A stretch of 35,751 nt of DNA from Pseudonocardiales bacterium. Lineage in GTDB: Bacteria; Actinomycetota; Actinomycetes; Mycobacteriales; Jatrophihabitantaceae. Positions 31,321-35,751 of the stretch are shown in pieces (positions within the stretch are counted from its first letter, which is position 1; each line of letters begins with the position of its first letter). A program made the translations under genes and the position numbers. The stretch covers positions 1 through 35,751 of the forward strand of contig JAOPVO010000101.1 in assembly GCA_025966155.1 (NCBI GenBank), in the 5' to 3' direction. A model generated the notes under the pieces. It saw nothing but the letters and a program-made list of their open reading frames with translations, was not told where the DNA came from and searched no databases.

Positions 31321-32997
31321 ATGCGCAAACCAGTCCTATTGGCGGGTGCGGCGCTCACTGCGATCGCACTCGTTGCCGGCTGCTCCGGCGGCGGCAGTGG
31401 CGGAGGAGGAGGAGGAGGCGGCAATGGCACCGACACCCCTGAGTCCGACACCTTGGTCAACGGCACATTGCCCAGCGACGGCCCGGCCGAGGACGGCGGG
31501 ATCCTGACCGTCAACGACGCGTCGGACTCCCCCACCCTCGACCCGCACAAGTCGGCCACGGCCTACACCCATGGCCAGGTGTCCGGCATCGTCTACAGCA
31601 AGCTGCTGGAGTTCGATGTGGGCCGCGACATCCCGTTCGGCTCGATGGATGTGCACGGCGACCTCGCCGAGAAGTGGTCGCACTCCGAGGACGGCCTGAC
31701 CTGGACGTTCAACCTGCGCAAGGGCGTGAAGTGGCAGAACGTCGCGCCGGTCAATGGGCGCGCGTTCAGCTCCGCCGACGTCGTCTGCACCGTCAACCGG
31801 ATCCAGACCCTGCCCGGCGTGCAGAAGAACCTGATGGACGTCGTGGCTTCGATGGACACCCCTGACGTCAACACCATCATCTTCAAGCTCAACACCCCGT
31901 ACGGGGCGTTCGACGAGACGATGGCCAGCTTCTACATGGAGATCCTGCCCTGCGAAGGCACCTCCGGGCAGTTCGACCTGGCTCAGGTTGCCATCGGCAC
32001 CGGCCCGTTCATCCGGCAGAAGTGGGACCGCAAGGTCCAGAAGACGTACATCAAGAACCCGGATTACTTCATCGCCGGCAAGCCCCACCTCGATGGCGTC
32101 AACCTCATCATCCAGGCCGACCCCGCCGCTGCCATCGCCGCATTCCGCACCAACCAGCTCGACGTCACCGGAAGCGTGAACAGCACCCTGCTGCCAACCG
32201 TCACCTCCACCAACCCCACCGCAGTCGTCGAGTCGCAGCTCGCCCTGACGATGAACCAGATCACCTTCAACCAGGCGAAGAAGCCGTTCGATGACATCCG
32301 GGTCCGCCAGGCCATCTCGATGGCCTGGGACCGCCAGGGCATGGGCCAGACGTTCTACCCGTACGGCACCGCGCTCGCTGGGGCCTACCCCTCGACGCTG
32401 TTCGGCTCCATGAGCTCGGAGGACGCACTCAAGCTGAAGCCCTACGACCCGACTGCGGCGAAGAAGCTGCTCGCCGATGCCGGCTACCCCAACGGCTTCG
32501 ACGTGTCGCTGCTGACCACAGACGGCTACGGCCCGAACTTCGTGAATCAGGCTCAGTGGGTGCAGCAGGATCTGAAGGATGTCGGCATCAACGCCACGCT
32601 GCGGATCCTGGACTACGCCACCTACTTCAGCACTTTCGCGGCCAAGGACTACGAGATGTCCTTCGGCCTGGGAACGGGCTTCCTGACCTCCGACGAGTGG
32701 CTCGAGGCGCTCTACAAGTCCGACGGCCCGCGCAACTGGTTCAACACCAACGACCCCAAGGTCGACGCGATGATCAAGGACCAGCGATCGACGGTCGACC
32801 CCAAGGAACGGGAGAAGAAGCTGCAGGACCTCTCGACTTACATCGTCAAGAATGTGGCGAACCCGATCTTCGGCTTCCAGTACACCGGGCTGCTGGTGGC
32901 TCAGCCGTACGTGCACAACATGTACACCCACCCGCAGTACGCACGGCCGTTCATGGCCGATGTGTGGCTGGACAAGACCGCTCCCGGCCGCAAGTAG
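31321..32997 (+). CDS. ABC transporter substrate-binding lipoprotein, family 5 (peptide/oligopeptide type)
   Basis: This 558-residue protein is a periplasmic-type solute receptor anchored by lipid. The signal is MRKPVLLAGAALTAIALVAGC with lipobox LVAGC. A glycine-rich linker (about 22-35) is encoded partly by five GGA repeats at 31402-31416. The SBP_bac_5 domain shows the family features DSPTLDPHKSATAY, LAEKWSHSEDGLTWTFNLRKGVKW, IGTGPF, VRQAISMAWDRQ and KLLADAGYPNGF. The ligand may be a peptide or another compound. No permease or ATPase genes follow, so it is an orphan or works with components encoded elsewhere. ATG 31321 lies behind GAGAGGGG. A CRP-like site and a TAATGT element lie upstream. 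Confidence 0.9.
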   Translation: MRKPVLLAGAALTAIALVAGCSGGGSGGGGGGGGNGTDTPESDTLVNGTLPSDGPAEDGGILTVNDASDSPTLDPHKSATAYTHGQVSGIVYSKLLEFDVGRDIPFGSMDVHGDLAEKWSHSEDGLTWTFNLRKGVKWQNVAPVNGRAFSSADVVCTVNRIQTLPGVQKNLMDVVASMDTPDVNTIIFKLNTPYGAFDETMASFYMEILPCEGTSGQFDLAQVAIGTGPFIRQKWDRKVQKTYIKNPDYFIAGKPHLDGVNLIIQADPAAAIAAFRTNQLDVTGSVNSTLLPTVTSTNPTAVVESQLALTMNQITFNQAKKPFDDIRVRQAISMAWDRQGMGQTFYPYGTALAGAYPSTLFGSMSSEDALKLKPYDPTAAKKLLADAGYPNGFDVSLLTTDGYGPNFVNQAQWVQQDLKDVGINATLRILDYATYFSTFAAKDYEMSFGLGTGFLTSDEWLEALYKSDGPRNWFNTNDPKVDAMIKDQRSTVDPKEREKKLQDLSTYIVKNVANPIFGFQYTGLLVAQPYVHNMYTHPQYARPFMADVWLDKTAPGRK

Positions 32998-33043
32998 CCG
33001 ATAGCCCGCTGTATTACTGAGCGGCGCACGACCTGCACCATCT

Positions 33044-33089
33044 GACGCCCGTCGCGGCCGGATCATCCGATCCGGCTGCGGCGGGCGTC
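33044..33089. terminator. Long bidirectional hairpin between convergent genes
   Basis: Arms of 21 nt at 33044-33064 and 33069-33089 pair fully, with two G-U wobbles and a 4-nt loop (ATCC). It lies 46 bp after the binding-protein stop and 30 bp after the end of the convergent zinc-ribbon gene. There is no T-tract. Confidence 0.8.
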
Positions 33090-33119
33090 GGCGATTGAGC
33101 TGGCGGGCTTTGGGGGCGG

Positions 33120-33470
33120 CTACAGCCGGACAGTCCGGCCGAGCACGAGGTCATAACCGCAGGACCGGCACACAACGGTGCTGCTGGGGATATTCGATCC
33201 GCAGGCCGGGCACGAGCGGCCGCCGATGCGGTGTCCCGATAGCCAACGCAGGTAGATGGTGATGTCCGCCGCCGCCCAGAGCAGCACGATGACGAAGGTG
33301 CCGGCCGCCCGCGACCCTCGCCGGTCGGTGTCGCACTGCGGGTCAAGCACCGCGTCGCAGGCGCTGAATCGGCCTTCGACCACGCCGATCCACAGCAGCA
33401 GCAACAAGAGGAATAGGCCGTTGATGGCGAGCGCGGCCAGGATCGTCGTGGTTCGCCGGCCGGACGTCAT
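33120..33470 (-). CDS. Small membrane protein with C-terminal zinc ribbon
   Basis: This 116-residue protein has two predicted membrane helices, about 9-29 (ILAALAINGLFLLLLLLWIGV) and about 56-74 (GTFVIVLLWAAADITIYLRW). Its C-terminus has a four-Cys zinc ribbon, CPACG-x9-VCRSCGYDL. The short loop between helices has two more Cys (ACDAVLDPQCD). Function is unknown. ATG 33470 follows GGGAGGCG; the open frame to 33581 is not supported. It is convergent with the binding-protein gene. Confidence 0.7.
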   Translation of the reverse strand: MTSGRRTTTILAALAINGLFLLLLLLWIGVVEGRFSACDAVLDPQCDTDRRGSRAAGTFVIVLLWAAADITIYLRWLSGHRIGGRSCPACGSNIPSSTVVCRSCGYDLVLGRTVRL

Positions 33471-33546
33471 GCGGCGCCTCCCGGCGTTGGCGGGCACACC
33501 CGCGCAGTGCGGACTCACCGTAGCCGTCGCGGGGCAGACTGGACGG

Positions 33547-33756
33547 ATGAGCGATCCGGACGTGCGGTGCTTCCACATCAACCCGCAGATCGGCTACCGA
33601 TGCATGAACGACGCGGTGGCGACGTGGCGGATGCCCGGCTCCGGCGATATCGACGGCACGGACTCCAGCTGGCTGGCCGGCCGAGCCATGATGGTCCCGC
33701 TGTGCGAGCGCCACGGGCTGATGCTCGGAATGGAGCGCGAGAGCGACACCGTGTAG
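33547..33756 (+). CDS. Small Cys/His-containing hypothetical protein (69 aa)
   Basis: I do not recognise this family. The 69-residue protein starts MSDPDVRCFHINPQIGYRCM and contains CFH, RCM and LCERHG, which could bind a metal. It is not hydrophobic. The start ATG 33547 is 76 bp from the divergent zinc-ribbon gene and lacks a clear ribosome binding site (GGACGG is adjacent). Length and amino acid mix are compatible with a real gene. Confidence 0.5.
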   Translation: MSDPDVRCFHINPQIGYRCMNDAVATWRMPGSGDIDGTDSSWLAGRAMMVPLCERHGLMLGMERESDTV

Positions 33757-33804
33757 CCCGTGCGGGCACCCAACCGACGATCGGCAATCGACCAGGACCG
33801 GATG

Positions 33805-33833
33805 TTGACGCGACACCATGTCGTGCTTAGGTT
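33805..33833 (+). promoter_or_regulatory. Promoter with an operator-like dyad in the spacer (MFS gene)
   Basis: TTGACG (33805-33810) and TAGGTT (33828-33833) are separated by exactly 17 bp, giving a consensus-like promoter. The spacer opens with a perfect dyad, CGACA-cca-TGTCG (33811-33823), well placed for a repressor. Transcription would start near 33840, leaving a leader of about 175 nt before the MFS start. Confidence 0.6.
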
Positions 33834-33885
33834 GTGACCCAGCGCACTTTCCGGTGGTTGGGCTACGCGCCGTCCTGGTCTCAAG

Positions 33886-34020
33886 ATGGAGGCGGCCACT
33901 AACCGGGCACCGCGCCCAAAACTGTATGACGGGGACGCGGCGCCGCTGCGTTCCGGGTGCCGCCGCATCCGCTGCACTTGGACACGAGAGGGCAGCCAGA
34001 TGAGCACGGACCCCGCATGA
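33886..34020 (+). CDS. Possible 44-residue leader ORF overlapping the MFS start
   Basis: ATG 33886 opens a frame that ends at TGA 34018-34020 in the overlap ATGA with the MFS start at 34017. A shorter form, MSTDPA, begins at ATG 34000 behind AGAGGG. Such ATGA overlaps usually couple translation. The longer protein is basic (MEAATNRAPRPKLYDGDAAP) and matches nothing I know, so the frame may be open by chance. Confidence 0.35.
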   Translation: MEAATNRAPRPKLYDGDAAPLRSGCRRIRCTWTREGSQMSTDPA

Positions 34021-35288
34021 CCGAGAAAGTGGTCGTCGTCCGCCCGATCGTGAAGTCGTCGACGTCGGCCAGCGATGAGTCGCGCAATCCATTCACCAAT
34101 GCCAACTATCGACGATGGTGGACGGCGTCGATCGTCGCGGGGACGGGCGTCGGAATCCAGACCGCCACTGTCCCGCTATTCATCCAGGCGACAGTCGCGC
34201 ATGACCATCGCCAGCTGGCGGTGACGGCAGCCCTCATCTGCCAGAACCTTCCGGCCGCGATCTTCGCGCTGTTCGGCGGGGTAATCGCCGATCGCGTCGA
34301 GCGGCGGCGCATCCTCGTCCGCACCTACGCCGTCGCTGCCGCGGTGTCGCTGGCGTACGTCGCGCTCACCGGCTTCTCCATCGCGCTCTACTGGCCGGTG
34401 CTGATTCTCGGCGCCGTTGTCGGCTCCGCGGGGGCGTTCACGAATCCCGCCCGCAGCAGCATGACGCAGCACATCCTGCGGCCATCGCAGCTGCCGAACG
34501 GGATCATCCTCGGCACGGTCGCATTCATGGCAACGCTGCAGGTCGGCGGGCCGAGTGTCGGCGGCCTCATCGCCGACGGCTTCGGCCTGACCTGGGCGTT
34601 CACTGCCGAGGTGGCCATGCTCGCGCTCGCGGCGCTCATTTTCTCCCGAGTGCCCACGGACACGCCGGCTCCCACGGGGAAGAATGTCTGGGGCGACCTG
34701 AAGGCCGGGCTCGCCTACGTCCGGGAATCGCCGGTGCTCCGCGGCATTCTCGTCCTCGGCACGATTCCGGGCGTTTTCTTCATGGGCCCGTTCACGGTCA
34801 CGAATCTATTCGTGGTCAAGGATGTGCTTCACGAGAGCGATAAGTTCGTCGGGATCATGTTCGGCTGCCTAGGAGCCGGGATTCTCGTCGGCTCCGTGAT
34901 GTTGACGGTCCTGAAGACGAATCGCCGAGGGGTGATGCTGATCGGCTGCATGATCGGCGGCGGTGGAACTTTCGCCGTGTACGGCCAGAGTTCATCGTTG
35001 CCGTTGTCGATGCTGATCCTGTTCCTCTCCGGGATCGTCGGCCCTGCCATCTTCATCAACTTCGCCCAGGCGCTGCTCCAGCTCAACACCGATCGCCCGA
35101 TGATGGGCCGCGTCATGAGCATGTACGGGCTGTCGTTCGCCGCGTCGGTGCCGCTCGGCCAGCTCCAGGGCGGCATCCTCATGAAGCTGATCGGACCGCA
35201 GGCCACGATCACCATCAGCGGCACCATCATGGCGTCGATCGGCGTCGTCGCGATGTTCGCGATGAAGCGCATTCGCGAACTGCGCTAG
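34017..35288 (+). CDS. MFS transporter (12-helix, MFS_3/EntS-like)
   Basis: This 423-residue transporter has 12 predicted membrane segments. The motif-A-like loop is GGVIADRVERRRILVRTYA, as in the EntS/MFS_3 exporters, and the second half repeats it as KTNRRGVMLIG. A short hydrophilic N-terminus (VRPIVKSSTSASDESRNPF) precedes the first helix. The cargo may be a siderophore or drug, but nothing nearby supports a choice. ATG 34017 (MTEKVVVV) is favoured over earlier codons because it overlaps the leader stop as ATGA. A consensus-like promoter lies about 200 bp upstream. Confidence 0.8.
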   Translation: MTEKVVVVRPIVKSSTSASDESRNPFTNANYRRWWTASIVAGTGVGIQTATVPLFIQATVAHDHRQLAVTAALICQNLPAAIFALFGGVIADRVERRRILVRTYAVAAAVSLAYVALTGFSIALYWPVLILGAVVGSAGAFTNPARSSMTQHILRPSQLPNGIILGTVAFMATLQVGGPSVGGLIADGFGLTWAFTAEVAMLALAALIFSRVPTDTPAPTGKNVWGDLKAGLAYVRESPVLRGILVLGTIPGVFFMGPFTVTNLFVVKDVLHESDKFVGIMFGCLGAGILVGSVMLTVLKTNRRGVMLIGCMIGGGGTFAVYGQSSSLPLSMLILFLSGIVGPAIFINFAQALLQLNTDRPMMGRVMSMYGLSFAASVPLGQLQGGILMKLIGPQATITISGTIMASIGVVAMFAMKRIRELR

Positions 35289-35381
35289 CACGAGGCCCGG
35301 GGTCCTAGGACCTGGCCGGTCGGGGCCTACTGCGACCCGGTTATCGCGGTGAGCGCTCCCCAACGCGGGCAGACCTGAGGG

Positions 35382-35567
35382 ATGACCGAATCCTCGACCC
35401 AGTTCGATCCCGACGACGACCCACGCACGCGGCCGGTGGAGTCCGCCGGCCAAGCGGAAGCGCTCGGTGTGATCGCCGAGGCCCAGGGGCGCCACCGCGA
35501 CGCCGACGCTCTAGCCGCGCTGGCAGCAGACCGCCCAGATGAACGACCCGACCCCTCGTCGACCTGA
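35382..35567 (+). CDS. Small acidic hypothetical protein (61 aa)
   Basis: I do not recognise this family. The 61 residues are acidic and probably disordered (MTESSTQFDPDDDPRTRPVE), with an Ala-rich helix-like centre. GAGGG touches the ATG rather than sitting at normal spacing, so the start is uncertain. It could be a real small gene after the MFS gene or a chance frame. Confidence 0.4.
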   Translation: MTESSTQFDPDDDPRTRPVESAGQAEALGVIAEAQGRHRDADALAALAADRPDERPDPSST

Positions 35568-35751
35568 CCTGACGGCCAAACCGGGACGTCCCAGCAGTCT
35601 GATTCGCACTGTCATCTGGACGGGCAAGGCGCGAGTCGTGTGCAGCTGGAACATGTAGCCGACCGCGTGACAGCCGCGTCGCGGCGTGGGGCTGTTATCA
35701 ACCCGACGAGAGCTGGCGGCCATATCCACCGGCGTCCGACGTCGGGTGCCA
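35568..35751. other. Right end of the window with no recognisable feature
   Basis: I see no convincing gene, terminator or repeat in this 184-bp segment. A 72-residue minus-strand frame (35511-35729) is open, but it overlaps the small acidic gene and has a basic, Cys-containing composition unlike a protein. Confidence 0.4.

Overview
The window is high-GC chromosomal DNA from an actinobacterium. The evidence is a mycothiol-dependent formaldehyde dehydrogenase, a FasR-led type II fatty acid synthase (FAS-II) operon, RamB next to isocitrate lyase, a DUF3145 and a DUF3263 protein (both families typical of actinobacteria), many GTG starts and possible leaderless TANNNT promoters. I cannot name the genus. 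I saw no rRNA, tRNA, CRISPR array, prophage or insertion sequence, and no gene-free stretch longer than about 300 bases.

Layout. 1-1053: an AbiEi/DUF559 nuclease-like gene bracketed by copies of a hairpin repeat. 1100-4516 (minus): a LysRS-MprF fusion with the lysyl-tRNA synthetase half first. 4606-5982: a DMT-type transporter facing a small membrane protein. 6055-7902 (minus): pirin and a PHP phosphoesterase, divergent from fasR. 7927-14768 (plus): fasR, fabD, fabH, acpP, fabF and accD, a complete malonyl-loading, initiation and condensation set under its own regulator. A second hairpin repeat separates accD from the convergent DUF3145 gene. 15664-18573: aceA divergent from ramB, the control point for acetate and fatty acid carbon entering the glyoxylate shunt. 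18641-20270: a Tat-type lipoprotein deacetylase, a TerB-like protein and a small acidic protein. 20409-22794: a zinc alcohol dehydrogenase, a cold-shock gene with a long leader, a DUF6480 protein and a GNAT enzyme. 22854-26406: a CtpE-like P-type ATPase convergent with mycothiol formaldehyde dehydrogenase. 26531-35288: two divergent DHA2-type exporters, an SDR oxidoreductase, DUF3263, an orphan oligopeptide-type binding lipoprotein, two small proteins and a third MFS exporter with a well-formed promoter.

Most notable: (1) a hairpin family with GATGATCT/AGATCATC ends that brackets the DUF559 gene and recurs 13 kb away; (2) FabD with a C-terminal biotinyl-like domain lacking the biotin lysine; (3) the LysX-type fusion in reversed domain order; (4) possible leader ORFs and operator-like dyads before cspA and the last MFS gene. 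Lipid supply (FAS-II), lipid modification (LysRS-MprF) and two-carbon use (aceA/ramB) lie within 18 kb.
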